Of a stretch of DNA of 64,000 nucleotides, positions 17,180 to 25,535 are shown piece by piece. Each line of letters begins with the position of its first letter. Position 1 is the first letter of the stretch. The notes beneath the pieces are model-generated. The model was not told the DNA's origin and searched no databases. It saw nothing but the letters and a program-made list of their open reading frames with translations. Made by a program: the position numbers and the translations under genes. Source of the DNA: Curtobacterium sp. MCJR17_055 (GTDB lineage Bacteria; Actinomycetota; Actinomycetes; Actinomycetales; Microbacteriaceae); the NCBI RefSeq assembly GCF_003224335.1, contig NZ_QKLF01000002.1:248001-312000 (forward strand). Reading direction: 5' to 3'.

Positions 17180-18861
17180 CAGGACAGTCCTTCTGCGAGC
17201 GGCCCCAGTGCGAGCACCGGGAAGTAGGTGAGTGCGGTGACGATGACGGCGACGCCACCGAGGAGCGCGATGAACAGCGGCCGGTGCGTCGGCAGGGTGC
17301 CGACGGTCGCGGGGACCTTGTCCTGCGCGGCGAGCGACCCGGCGAGCGCCAGGACGAACACCATCGGCACGAACCGGCCGAGCAGCATCGCGACACCGAG
17401 CGCGGAGTTCATCCACGTCGTGTTCGCGGTGAGACCGCCGAAGGCCGAGCCGTTGTTGTTGCCGGCGCTGGTGAACGCGTAGAGCAGTTCGGACAGGCCG
17501 TGGTTGCCCGGGTTGAAGAGGCTCGTGCCGAGCACCTGCTCCCGGACGCCCGGGATGACGAGCGACAGCGCCGTGCCGAGCAGCACCACGGTCGGGGTGA
17601 CCAGGATGTACAGCGCCGCGAAGGTCATCTCCTTGGCGCGGATCTTCTTGCCGAGGTACTCCGGCGTGCGGCCGACGAGCAGCCCGCCGATGAACACCGT
17701 GATCACGGCGAGCACGAGCATGCCGTACAAGCCCGAGCCGACGCCGCCGGGGGTGACCTCGCCGAGCATCATGTTGACGAGCGCCATCATGCCGCCGAGC
17801 GGGGTGAAGCTGTCGTGCATGGCGTTCACGGCGCCCGTGGACGTCGAGGTCGTCGCCGTCCCGAAGAGCGTCGAGCCGAGGATGCCGAAGCGGACCTCCT
17901 TGCCCTCCATCGCGGCACCCGCGGCGTGCGTCGCGGCACCGCCACCGGCGAGCTCCGCGATCGACATCGCCGAGAGCGACACCAGGAAGATCGCACCCAT
18001 CACGGTGACGATCGCGGTGCCCTGACGGGTGTCGCCGACCATCCTCCCGAAGGCGCGCGGAAGCGAGAACGGGATGACGAGCATGAGGAACACCTCGAAC
18101 AGGTTGGTCCACGCCTGCGGGTTCTCGAACGGGTGCGCCGAGTTCGCGTTGAAGTAGCCGCCACCGTTCGTGCCGAGCATCTTGATCGCCTCCTGCGAGG
18201 CGACGAACCCGTCCGGGACGTGCTGCGTCCCGCCGGTGAGCGTCGCGACGTCCGTGCCGGGGCCCCAGGACTGGATGACACCGCCCGCGACGAGCACGAG
18301 GGCGGAGACGAAGGCCAGCGGCAGGAGCAGCCGGCCGGTGCCACGGACGACGTCGACCCAGACGTTGCCGATCGTGCCCTGACGGCGGCGGGCGAATCCG
18401 CGGACGAGGGCGACGGCGACGGACAGGCCGACGGCGGCGGACAGGAAGTTCTGCACCGCGAGCCCGGCCATCTGCACGGAGTACCCGACGGTGACCTCGG
18501 GCGAGTACGACTGCCAGTTCGTGTTCGCGACGAACGAGGCCGCCGTGTTGAACGCGAGTGCGGGTCCCACGGCGGGCAGGCCGAGGTCGCCCGGCAACAC
18601 CACCTGGATGCGCTGGAGCAGGTAGACGAGCAACAGCCCGACGACGCTGAAGAGCAGCACGCCGCGGAGGTAGGCGGGCCAGGACTGCTCGGCGTCGGGG
18701 TCGACGCCGATCACGCGGTACACGAGTCGCTCGACACGGCCGTGCCGGGGGCTCGTGAAGACGCGGGCCATCCAGTCGCCGACGGGACGGTGCACGAGGA
18801 CGAGCAGCAGGACGAGGACGGCGACCTGGGCGATGCCCGCCCAGGTCTGCGCGGTGCCCAT
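17179..18861 (-). CDS. kdpA: K(+)-transporting ATPase potassium-binding subunit A
   Basis: A 560-residue integral membrane protein of the SKT superfamily with about ten helices. Selectivity-filter regions are visible: [33 protein letters not shown] and [19 protein letters not shown]. KdpA is the high-affinity potassium channel-like subunit. Its ATG overlaps the kdpF stop by one base, so the operon is tightly coupled throughout. Confidence 0.98.
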   Translation of the reverse strand: MGTAQTWAGIAQVAVLVLLLVLVHRPVGDWMARVFTSPRHGRVERLVYRVIGVDPDAEQSWPAYLRGVLLFSVVGLLLVYLLQRIQVVLPGDLGLPAVGPALAFNTAASFVANTNWQSYSPEVTVGYSVQMAGLAVQNFLSAAVGLSVAVALVRGFARRRQGTIGNVWVDVVRGTGRLLLPLAFVSALVLVAGGVIQSWGPGTDVATLTGGTQHVPDGFVASQEAIKMLGTNGGGYFNANSAHPFENPQAWTNLFEVFLMLVIPFSLPRAFGRMVGDTRQGTAIVTVMGAIFLVSLSAMSIAELAGGGAATHAAGAAMEGKEVRFGILGSTLFGTATTSTSTGAVNAMHDSFTPLGGMMALVNMMLGEVTPGGVGSGLYGMLVLAVITVFIGGLLVGRTPEYLGKKIRAKEMTFAALYILVTPTVVLLGTALSLVIPGVREQVLGTSLFNPGNHGLSELLYAFTSAGNNNGSAFGGLTANTTWMNSALGVAMLLGRFVPMVFVLALAGSLAAQDKVPATVGTLPTHRPLFIALLGGVAVIVTALTYFPVLALGPLAEGLS

Positions 18862-18950
18862 CAGAACCGCTCGGGGCGCACGAGCGCCCAGACGAGGTAC
18901 ACGACAGCGGCGATGCCGAGGACGGCAGCGGCGATGGTGATGCCGATCAC
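18861..18950 (-). CDS. kdpF: K(+)-transporting ATPase subunit F
   Basis: A 29-residue single-helix protein starting at a GTG and ending WALVRPERF, the typical KdpF C-terminus. KdpF sits in the membrane against KdpA and stabilises the complex. The start overlaps the stop of another tiny membrane ORF (GTGA), and its stop overlaps kdpA (TGATG). It is easily missed because of its size. Confidence 0.9.
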   Translation of the reverse strand: MIGITIAAAVLGIAAVVYLVWALVRPERF

Positions 18951-19030
18951 AGCCGCTCCACCCCCCTGGCGATCAGTGTCACGACGCCGAACACGGCGAG
19001 GACACCGGCGACGACGAAGACGTCGAACAC
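18947..19030 (-). CDS. 27-residue membrane microprotein leading the kdp operon
   Basis: From a GTG at 19030 with a good Shine-Dalgarno sequence (CCAGGAG, six bases upstream) the frame encodes one hydrophobic helix ([17 protein letters not shown]) and a short RGVERL tail. It ends in a GTGA overlap with kdpF. The ribosome site, hydrophobicity and coupling suggest that it is translated and that initiation of kdpF depends on it. It is not one of the classic Kdp subunits. It could be an additional KdpF-like stabiliser or a leader peptide; function is unknown. Confidence 0.65.
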   Translation of the reverse strand: MFDVFVVAGVLAVFGVVTLIARGVERL

Positions 19031-19133
19031 GTGGGACTCCTGGAGATCGAGGTGCCCGCGGCAGGTGCCGTGGACCGCACCGGTGGTGGTGCGGTACCGA
19101 TGCTGTGCCCGGTGTGGGGCCTCCCGGTCCGTC
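19031..19133 (-). promoter_or_regulatory. kdp promoter region
   Basis: The only gap upstream of the kdp operon, about 100 bases between the WYL gene stop and the microprotein start. It includes a comparatively AT-containing stretch around 19120-19150 (complement GGGAACCGTTAGGAC) that could hold the KdpE site and a possible -10 near 19096-19105. I cannot fix either element from sequence alone. Confidence 0.35.
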
Positions 19134-20153
19134 CTAACGGTTCCCTGACGGATGCGTGTGCGACGCATGCGCGCCACTAACAGAGGCGCGCAACTGATCG
19201 GCGAGCGTCGTCGTCGCCGTTCGGAGCTGCTCCGGACCGACCACCGTGAACGGCACGGTGAACCCGGCGAACCGGGCCGCGAGCGCCGGCCACGACCACG
19301 ACCCCGTCGTCAGCCGACAGGTGCCGTCGTCGAGGTCCTCGAGCACGGCGTCGTCGTCGACGTACGGTGCGACTCGGCTCGCCGGGACGTGGAGGACTGC
19401 GGTGCCGGTGCACGGCCAGCCACGTCCGAGGGGATCAGCGGTCCCCTCGGCCCCGCGGAACCGGGCCGCGACGAACGCCGCCGGGTCACCGCCCGGCACC
19501 GGCCGGGGTGTGAACGCCAGACCGCTCGGCGCCCGGGGCTGCATCCGGTCGATGCGGTACGTGCGCCAGTCGTCCGCATCGGGCGACCAGGCGAGGAGGT
19601 ACCAGCGACCCGACCGCGCGACGACGGCGTGCGGCTCGACGCGGCGCGTCGGCCCGTCGTCCGTACCGACGCCGCGCCAGGCGGACGTGTACGCGAAGCG
19701 GAGGACGTGGGCGGAGCGGACGGCCTCGCTCACGGCGACCAGGACCGCGGGGTCCACGACGGTGCTCTCCGGCGCGGTCGCGACCTCGACCGCGTCGATC
19801 CGGTGGCGGAGCCGCGACGGCATCACCTGGCGCACGGTCGCGAGGGCCCGCGCTGCGGCGTCGGCGATGTCCGCGCCGGACGCCGGTGCGACGGCGAGTG
19901 CCAGGGCGACGGCGACCGCCTGGTCGTCGTCGAACAGGAGCGGTGGCAACTCCGAGCCCGCCGCCAACCGGTAGCCACCGGTCGGGCCACGGAGCGACGT
20001 GATCCGGTAGCCGAGCTCCCGCAGGCGGTCGACGTCGCGGCGCACGGTCCTCGGGCTGACGTCGAGCCGCTCGGCCAGCACGTCACCGGCCCAGTCGCGC
20101 CGGACCTGCAGCAGCGACAGCAGGGTGAGCATGCGAGACGACGGTCCGGACAT
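19134..20153 (-). CDS. WYL-domain transcriptional regulator (YafY type)
   Basis: A 339-residue regulator. The N-terminal helix-turn-helix (about 1-60: VLAERLDVSPRTVRRDVDRLRELGY) is followed by the conserved GPTGGYRL and then a WYL domain (about 125-225: HVLRFAYTS, VEPHAVVARSGRWYLLAWSPDADDWRTYRIDRM) and a WCX C-terminal extension. WYL domains bind small ligands or nucleic acid. The ATG at 20153 is preceded at six bases by CAGACT, suggesting a leaderless message; the frame is open to 20198. It is divergent from a VOC/PhnB-like gene, a frequent pairing in actinobacteria, and may control it. Although it precedes kdp on the same strand, it is probably independent. Confidence 0.88.
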   Translation of the reverse strand: MSGPSSRMLTLLSLLQVRRDWAGDVLAERLDVSPRTVRRDVDRLRELGYRITSLRGPTGGYRLAAGSELPPLLFDDDQAVAVALALAVAPASGADIADAAARALATVRQVMPSRLRHRIDAVEVATAPESTVVDPAVLVAVSEAVRSAHVLRFAYTSAWRGVGTDDGPTRRVEPHAVVARSGRWYLLAWSPDADDWRTYRIDRMQPRAPSGLAFTPRPVPGGDPAAFVAARFRGAEGTADPLGRGWPCTGTAVLHVPASRVAPYVDDDAVLEDLDDGTCRLTTGSWSWPALAARFAGFTVPFTVVGPEQLRTATTTLADQLRASVSGAHASHTHPSGNR

Positions 20154-20255
20154 GGTGCGAGTCTGCCGGAGGATGCGGACACGATCTGACCGCATCACCG
20201 GGGAGGCTCGTCAGCAGCGCGGCCGGAGCGGTCGCCACCAGCACGAGGAGTCGAC

Positions 20256-20675
20256 ATGACGTTCACCACCACCCCGCACCTCAACTTCGACGGCCGGGCC
20301 CAGGAGGCCCTGGCGTTCTACGCGGCCGCCTTCGGGACCGAGGCCTCGGTCGCCACGTACGGGCAGACGGGGGCATCGGAGGACCCGGCGTGGGCCGACC
20401 GGGTCGTCTTCGGTCAGGTCGAGCTCCCCGGGGGCGCCCGGGTCATGGCGTTCGACGTCTGGCCGGGACAGCCCTACGACCAGGGCCAGAACGCCTCATA
20501 CGTGTACCTGATCGCCACGGACGAGGCCGAGCTCCGCGCCGCGTGGGACGGGCTCGCCGTGGGCGCCGAGGTCCGGCAGCCGCTGGGCCCGTCGGCGTGG
20601 TCGCCCCTGGCCGGGCAGCTCCGCGACGAGTTCGGGGTCGTGTGGGCGTTCGACATGCCGCAGCAGCAGTCCTGA
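20256..20675 (+). CDS. VOC-family (PhnB-like) protein
   Basis: A 139-residue protein of the vicinal-oxygen-chelate fold: an N-terminal TPHLNFDGRAQEALAFYAAAFG module, a central region around MAFDVWPGQPYDQG, and a C-terminal FGVVWAFDM. It matches the PhnB/3-demethylubiquinone methyltransferase-like branch, whose members are mostly uncharacterised. A GAGGAG ribosome site precedes the ATG. It is divergent from the WYL regulator and ends 40 bases before a convergent methyltransferase gene. Confidence 0.87.
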   Translation: MTFTTTPHLNFDGRAQEALAFYAAAFGTEASVATYGQTGASEDPAWADRVVFGQVELPGGARVMAFDVWPGQPYDQGQNASYVYLIATDEAELRAAWDGLAVGAEVRQPLGPSAWSPLAGQLRDEFGVVWAFDMPQQQS

Positions 20676-20683
20676 CCCGCCTG

Positions 20684-20717
20684 GACCGGGCGTGCCACGA
20701 GCGCGCCCGGCCCGGTC
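20684..20717. terminator. Hairpin between convergent VOC and methyltransferase genes
   Basis: Eight-base arms 20684-20691 and 20710-20717 can pair, with an overlapping alternative 7-bp stem. It lies in the 40-base convergent gap and overlaps the methyltransferase stop codon. Confidence 0.5.
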
Positions 20718-21561
20718 AACCGACCGGCACCCAGGTGCTCACGGTCACGGCGGCGGTCACGGTCGTCGGCGCGAAGACCGTGTCGGCCGCGACGTGGTGG
20801 TGACTCGGCCCCATGTGCACCACGTCGTGCACGTCCTCGGCGGACAGGTCCATCGTCCACGTCAGGTCCTCGCTCGACCGGAGCGCGAACGCCGGCGTGA
20901 GGGACCCGTGCAGGCGCCGCTCCTTCTCGGGGTCGACGCTGATCGTCGCCTCGGCGAGTTCCGCGAGGTGCCCGGCCCGTGGCGTCACGACGGCCAACAC
21001 CCCGGCGGGGTGCAGCACCCGGGCGTACTCCCGCTGGTTCCGCGGTGCGAAGACGTCCAGCACGACGGCCGCGGCGTCGTCGACGACCGGGAGGCGCTCG
21101 GTCACGTCCCCGACGACGGCCCCGGCGCGCGTGTGGACGCGCGCCGCACGTCGGATCGCGACGGCCGACAGGTCCAGGGCGACCCCGAGCCTCACGTCCG
21201 GTCCTGCCGGTCCGTCCTCCTCCGCCGGTCGCGCGGCGTCGAGCACGTGCGCGAGGTAGGTGCCCGGGCCGGAGCCGACGTCGAGGACGATGCCGGGAGC
21301 GGTCGCGCTGACGGTGACGGCGGCGAGCGCACGTTCCACGGGCGCGTAGTGCCCGCGCCCGAGGAACCGCAGACGCGCGTCCACCATCTCCGGGGTGTCC
21401 GCGGTCAGCGCCCGGCGCTTGGCGGGCAGGAGCGTCAGGTGTCCCTGCTTCGCCTCGTCGTACCGGTGTCCGTCCGCGCACCCGGCCTGTCCGCTCCCGG
21501 TGCGCGCGAGCGGCTCGGTGCACACGGGACACGCGAGCACGGGGAGGAGGTCGTCGCGCAC
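20716..21561 (-). CDS. RlmA-like 23S rRNA (guanine-N1) methyltransferase
   Basis: A 281-residue SAM-dependent methyltransferase. The N-terminus has a zinc ribbon, LACPVCTEPL followed by a Cys and His in GCADGHRYD, and KQGHLTLLP, which is characteristic of RlmA/TlrB enzymes that methylate G745 or G748 of 23S rRNA. The SAM motif is VLDVGSGPGTYLAHVL near residue 110, and post-I motifs ALDLSAVAIRRAA and DVFAPRNQREYARVLHPAGVLAVVTP follow. The start is a GTG at 21561, six bases after TACCCT, again leaderless. It is divergent from the maltokinase-cap gene with only 36 bases between starts. Confidence 0.85.
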   Translation of the reverse strand: MRDDLLPVLACPVCTEPLARTGSGQAGCADGHRYDEAKQGHLTLLPAKRRALTADTPEMVDARLRFLGRGHYAPVERALAAVTVSATAPGIVLDVGSGPGTYLAHVLDAARPAEEDGPAGPDVRLGVALDLSAVAIRRAARVHTRAGAVVGDVTERLPVVDDAAAVVLDVFAPRNQREYARVLHPAGVLAVVTPRAGHLAELAEATISVDPEKERRLHGSLTPAFALRSSEDLTWTMDLSAEDVHDVVHMGPSHHHVAADTVFAPTTVTAAVTVSTWVPVG

Positions 21562-21597
21562 CGGTCCAGGGTACGGGGAGGGCGGTAGGTTGCCGGC

Positions 21598-22212
21598 ATG
21601 GCCGTCATCCACGAAGCGACCCTCACCCCCGGCAAACTCGACGCGATCAGCGCCTGGCTGCCCGGACAGCCCTGGAGCGGGGTCGGCACCCGTACCGCGG
21701 TCGAGCAGGTCGGCCGGTTCCGGTTCGACGACCCCGACGGTGAGGTCGGGGTGGAGACCTACCTCGTCCGCGCCGGGGACGGGCCCCTGCTGCACGTGCC
21801 GCTGACCTACCGCGGTGCTCCGCTCGCCGGCGCCGGCCCCTTCCTGGTCACCGAGATGGAGCACTCCGTCCTCGGGCACCGCTGGGTGTACGACGCCGTG
21901 GGCGACCCCGTGTACGCGGACGTGCTGCGCCGTGCGATCGCGACCGGCGGCCACGAGGCGGACCTGCAGCGGGCCTCCGGAGACGGCACCGTCGAGAAGG
22001 AGGGACGGGCGTCGGGCAGCGGTGCCGACGCGGAGTCCCCCACGGTGACCGAGGTCACGGTGCACACCGAGGGGACGACCACCACGATCACGACCGGGCA
22101 CGGCGCCGTCGCGGTCCTCCGGGTGCTCGGAGGACCGATCCCGGCCGGAGCGACGCTCACCGCCGGCTGGGGTGTCGACCGCTCCGCGGTGGTCGCCGTC
22201 CTGCTCGCGTAG
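21598..22212 (+). CDS. Maltokinase N-terminal cap-like domain protein
   Basis: A 204-residue protein that begins AVIHEATLTPGKLDAISAWLPGQPW and continues GRFRFDDPDGEVGVETYLV, the pattern of the cap domain found at the start of mycobacterial-type maltokinases, here as a free protein without kinase motifs. Such stand-alone proteins are widespread in actinobacteria and lack a confirmed function. TAGGTT at 21586-21591 ends six bases before the ATG, giving a leaderless start. The C-terminal part (about 120-204) is a Thr/Gly-rich beta domain. Confidence 0.8.
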   Translation: MAVIHEATLTPGKLDAISAWLPGQPWSGVGTRTAVEQVGRFRFDDPDGEVGVETYLVRAGDGPLLHVPLTYRGAPLAGAGPFLVTEMEHSVLGHRWVYDAVGDPVYADVLRRAIATGGHEADLQRASGDGTVEKEGRASGSGADAESPTVTEVTVHTEGTTTTITTGHGAVAVLRVLGGPIPAGATLTAGWGVDRSAVVAVLLA

Positions 22213-22271
22213 CCGAAGCGGGTACGGCCAGGGCCTCGCACGCACGGGTGGCGGCTGGCAGGATCGGTCCG

Positions 22272-23210
22272 GTGAAGACACTGGAGTTGCCACAGACGGA
22301 CCTCACCGCTTCCGACGTCGTCGTCGGACTGATGCGGATCAACGACATGAGCGACCAGGACATCCGGTCGCTGTACGCCGCGTCGCGCGACGCGGGCGTG
22401 ACGATGTTCGACCACGCGGCCGTGTACGGCGGCTGGCACGGCTGCGAGGAGCGCTTCGGTGGCGCGGTCACGCTGTCCGCGGCCGAGCGCAGCGAGATCC
22501 AGCTGCAGACCAAGGTCGGCATCCGGCCGACCGCGAACGGCGCGTACTTCGACTTCTCGTACGAGCACATCATGTCCTCGGTCGAGGAGTCGCTGACCGC
22601 CCTGCGCACCGACTTCATCGACGTGCTGCTCCTGCACCGCCCGGACGCGCTGGTCGAGCCCGACGAGGTCGCGAAGGCGTTCGACGAGTTGCACGCCGCC
22701 GGCAAGGTGCACCACTTCGGCGTCTCGAACCACACCCCCGGACAGACCGAGTTGCTGAAGAAGTCCGTGCGGCAGCCGCTCGCGTTCAACCAGGTGCAGC
22801 TGAGCATCACGCACGCGAACGTCATCACCCAGGGCCTCGTCGCGAACATGGCCGGCCTCGACCAGTCGATCGACCGGGACAACGACATCCTCAACCACGC
22901 CCGCCTGAACGACGTCACGCTGCAGGCCTGGTCGCCGTTCCAGAAGGGCTTCTTCGACGGCGTCTTCCTGGGCGACCGCGAGCACCACGCCGAGCTCAAC
23001 GACGTGCTCGAGGAGATCGCCTCGGCGCACGGCGTCACCCCGACCGGGATCGCGGTGGCGTGGATCACCCGGCACCCCGCGCACTTCCAGGTGGTGCTCG
23101 GGACGACGAACCCGCAGCGCGTCCGCGACTCCGCCGCCGGCTCGGACGTCGAGCTCAGCCGCGAGGAGTGGTACCGCGTCCTGACGGCGGCAGGCCACAC
23201 CGTCCCCTGA
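22272..23210 (+). CDS. Aldo/keto reductase (YdhF-like)
   Basis: A 312-residue TIM-barrel oxidoreductase. The catalytic tetrad is recognisable: Asp and Tyr in TMFDHAAVYGG, Lys in LQTKVGI and His in DVLLLHRPD. NADPH-binding residues lie in the C-terminal third (VVLGTTNPQRVRD). Substrate is unknown. The GTG at 22272 follows CAGGAT (22259-22264) by seven bases. The stop codon is the beginning of a four-copy 7-bp repeat. Confidence 0.88.
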   Translation: MKTLELPQTDLTASDVVVGLMRINDMSDQDIRSLYAASRDAGVTMFDHAAVYGGWHGCEERFGGAVTLSAAERSEIQLQTKVGIRPTANGAYFDFSYEHIMSSVEESLTALRTDFIDVLLLHRPDALVEPDEVAKAFDELHAAGKVHHFGVSNHTPGQTELLKKSVRQPLAFNQVQLSITHANVITQGLVANMAGLDQSIDRDNDILNHARLNDVTLQAWSPFQKGFFDGVFLGDREHHAELNDVLEEIASAHGVTPTGIAVAWITRHPAHFQVVLGTTNPQRVRDSAAGSDVELSREEWYRVLTAAGHTVP

Positions 23211-23234
23211 CGCCTGACGCCTGACGCCTGACGC
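23207..23234 (+). repeat. Four tandem copies of CTGACGC
   Basis: Exact 7-bp units at 23207, 23214, 23221 and 23228; the first contains the reductase stop codon. Because TGA then occurs at a seven-base period, stops appear in all three frames within 21 bases. Confidence 0.8.
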
Positions 23235-23276
23235 CCGACCTCCGGGCCACGTCCCACCGGGCCCCGACCTGTCGCC

Positions 23277-23474
23277 TCAGCGCGTCGGGTCGGGGTCCTC
23301 GTCGTGGTCCCGCAGCGTCGGCGCCGCGGTCGGGTCGGTCGTCCCCCCGGACACGACCTCGATCCGGAACCCGAACGCAGCCGGGTCCTCGTCGAGCTCG
23401 AGCCCGTCGCCGCTGACCTGGTCTTCGGGGATGGCGCGACCCTTCGACGGGTCGAACGCGCTGCTCATCGACAT
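23277..23474 (-). CDS. Small acidic protein A (MSMS...FDP family)
   Basis: A 65-residue, Asp/Glu/Pro-rich soluble protein with no membrane segment or known domain. It begins MSMSSAFDP and shares this start with the next gene, so the two look like paralogues kept only at the N-terminus. CATGCT (complement of 23481-23486) lies six bases upstream, giving a leaderless start. Function unknown. A second in-frame ATG two codons later is an alternative start. Confidence 0.6.
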   Translation of the reverse strand: MSMSSAFDPSKGRAIPEDQVSGDGLELDEDPAAFGFRIEVVSGGTTDPTAAPTLRDHDEDPDPTR

Positions 23475-23522
23475 CCGACGAGCATGCCCGGCGTCCCCGG
23501 GAGTCGCCGCAACGTCGGCTGG

Positions 23523-23807
23523 CTAGGAGCCGAGGTCCTCGGGGTGCAGGCGGTCGCCGGGTTCGGGCGTGCGGAAGACGGGCCCGCCGCCGGCCTCGTC
23601 CTCGTCGTCGTGTCGGACCGGGGAGTCACCGGGGTTCCCGGTCGCCTCGGCTCCGGACACGTCGGCTCCCGACGGCTCGGACCCGGAGGACTCGGGCCCG
23701 CCGGAGGCCCCGCGGGCTTCCTCGACCTCGAGTTCGTCCTGGTCGGAACCGTCCACGGGGACGTCGCTGCCCTGCTGCATGGGATCGAACGGTGCACTCA
23801 TCGACAT
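23523..23807 (-). CDS. Small acidic protein B (MSMS...FDP family)
   Basis: A 94-residue, strongly acidic, Gly/Ser/Glu-rich, probably disordered protein that begins MSMSAPFDP, like its neighbour. CACACT (complement of 23814-23819) ends six bases before the ATG, again a leaderless arrangement. It ends PGDRLHPEDLGS. It lies between a Ser/Thr kinase gene and protein A on the same strand; its Ser/Asp richness would allow phosphorylation, but that is speculation. Confidence 0.6.
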   Translation of the reverse strand: MSMSAPFDPMQQGSDVPVDGSDQDELEVEEARGASGGPESSGSEPSGADVSGAEATGNPGDSPVRHDDEDEAGGGPVFRTPEPGDRLHPEDLGS

Positions 23808-23861
23808 GGGTCGAGTGTGCTCCTCGCAGGTGGACAGCGCGTCCGGACTGTCCGTCGGGCG

Positions 23862-25490
23862 TCAGCCCCGGCCGGGAGCGTCGCCGGACTTGCCGGGCCC
23901 GCCGCCGGGGCCACCACCCGGTCCACCGTTCCCGGTGCCCTTGCCCGGGTTCGCGGGGACCTCCTGCGAGGTCGTGTCGACGCCCGTGTCCAGGGGCTCC
24001 TCGACCGGCAGACTCGTCTCGACGCTGGGCTCCGGGACCGGGACCGACGAGGGCAGTTCCTCGGCTGGCTCGCTCGGCTGTTCCTCCGCGGGCTCGCTCG
24101 GCTGCTGCTCGGCCGGCTCGCTCGGCTGCTGCTCCGCGGGCTCGCTCGGCTGCTGCTCCGCGGGCTCGCTCGGCTGCTGCTCGGCCGGCTCGCTCGACTG
24201 GTCCTCGGTGGGCTGCTGTTCGGCGGGCTCGCTGGACTGGGTGGGAGCCGGCGTCCCGTCGTCCCGGCCGAGGGCGAGCGCTGCGACCAGCACCCCGGCG
24301 ACCAGGAGCACGGCGAGGACGATCACCGGCAGCACCCAGCGCTTCCGCTCGCGCTCCTCGGGCGCACTCCCCGACGGGCCGGCCGGGACGGCAGCGGTAC
24401 CCGTCCGTCCACCCGCACCGCCGGCGGCACCGGCACCGGCACCGGCCGGCGTCCCGAGCACCGTGGTCGCGACGTCGTCGTCAGCGCTGCGTGCGGACTG
24501 CGTCGGCAAGCGGCGGGTCGCCGTGTCCGCATCGGAGGCTCCGCTCACCGGCATCGCACGGGTCGCGGCGTCCGCCGACGCGGCTCCCGCTCCGGCCGCG
24601 GCGGCCGCCCCGACCGCCCCGCCAGCGGCAGCCGCCTTCGTGAGCGCCCCCGGGCCTCCCGGCAGGAGCTGGGTGGCGGGCGCGACGTCGTCGCGGCCGA
24701 GTGCCCGGAGCCGCGCCGCCGCTTCCGCGGCGGACGGACGGTCCTCCGGGTGCTGCGCGGTCATGACGTGCAGGAGCGTCCGCCACGCCGTCGGCAGGTG
24801 TTGGTCGATCTCGGGAGCCCGCGCGAGTCGGGCGGTGGCTGCCTCGACGGCGCTGCCGGGGAAGGCCTGCTTGCCGGTCAGGGCCTCGAGGAGCATGAGC
24901 CCGAGCGCGTACACGTCGGCCTCGCCGGTCACCGGCTGACCGAGGACCTGCTCCGGGGCCAGGTAGGCGGCCGTGCCGATCACGGTGCCGGTGCCCGTGA
25001 CCCGGGCGGCGTCGCGGAGGAGCGCGATGCCGAAGTCGGCGAGCTTGACGTGCTCGCCGTCCTGCTCGAGCAGGACGTTCGCGGGCTTGACGTCCCGGTG
25101 CACGATGCCCTGCGCGTGCACGGCGGCGAGGCCCTCCGCGACCTGCGCCCCGACGCGGGCGGTCGTGACGGTGTCGAGCGGTCCCTCGCGCAACCGCGTG
25201 GCGAGGTCACTGCCCGGGACGAGCTCCATGACGAGGAACGAGTCGCCGTCGGCGGTGTCGAGAGCCGCGTCGAACAGCGTCACGAGGTTCGGGCTGCGGA
25301 GCCCGGCGAGCACGTGGATCTCGGCCTCCGCGCGAGCCCGCTCGCCGTGGTCGACCGGTCCGATCCGGAAGAGCTTGACCGCGACCTCGCGTCCGAGCTG
25401 CTCGTCGACGGCGCGGTACACCGACGCCATCCCGCCGTGTCCGAGGGTCCCGGTCACCCGGTACCTGCCACCGATCAGCCGTTCTTCCAT
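23862..25490 (-). CDS. Transmembrane Ser/Thr protein kinase (Pkn family)
   Basis: A 542-residue Hanks-type kinase. The cytoplasmic kinase domain (about 8-270) has the Gly loop GTLGHGGMASVY, the ATP Lys in EVAVKLF, the catalytic loop HRDVKPANVLL, DFGIALL, and GTAAYLAPEQ. An Ala/Pro-rich juxtamembrane linker and one helix (about IVLAVLLVAGVLVAALAL) precede an extracytoplasmic tail. That tail carries six contiguous SEPAE(Q/E)QP-type octapeptides plus one offset copy and ends in a Gly/Pro-rich segment. No PASTA domains are present, so it is not a PknB orthologue. TAGGTT lies seven bases before the ATG. The tail may reach into the wall. Confidence 0.92.
   Translation of the reverse strand: MEERLIGGRYRVTGTLGHGGMASVYRAVDEQLGREVAVKLFRIGPVDHGERARAEAEIHVLAGLRSPNLVTLFDAALDTADGDSFLVMELVPGSDLATRLREGPLDTVTTARVGAQVAEGLAAVHAQGIVHRDVKPANVLLEQDGEHVKLADFGIALLRDAARVTGTGTVIGTAAYLAPEQVLGQPVTGEADVYALGLMLLEALTGKQAFPGSAVEAATARLARAPEIDQHLPTAWRTLLHVMTAQHPEDRPSAAEAAARLRALGRDDVAPATQLLPGGPGALTKAAAAGGAVGAAAAAGAGAASADAATRAMPVSGASDADTATRRLPTQSARSADDDVATTVLGTPAGAGAGAAGGAGGRTGTAAVPAGPSGSAPEERERKRWVLPVIVLAVLLVAGVLVAALALGRDDGTPAPTQSSEPAEQQPTEDQSSEPAEQQPSEPAEQQPSEPAEQQPSEPAEQQPSEPAEEQPSEPAEELPSSVPVPEPSVETSLPVEEPLDTGVDTTSQEVPANPGKGTGNGGPGGGPGGGPGKSGDAPGRG
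24052..24195 (-). repeat. 24-bp coding tandem repeat in the kinase tail
   Basis: Six adjacent 24-base units encode SEPAEQQP, SEPAEEQP and SEPAEELP octapeptides, with a seventh SEPAEQQP unit offset by five residues. Wobble positions alternate between a few codon choices, indicating expansion by slippage or recombination and in-frame selection. Confidence 0.75.
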
Positions 25491-25535
25491 GCAGGGGAAC
25501 CTACCGGGCTCAGCTGGCGAGCACGCGCAGCCGGG

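Noticed and set aside
24052-24195. Regular 24-bp repeats resembling a CRISPR array
   Set aside because: Units are contiguous without spacers and encode in-frame octapeptides of the kinase tail.
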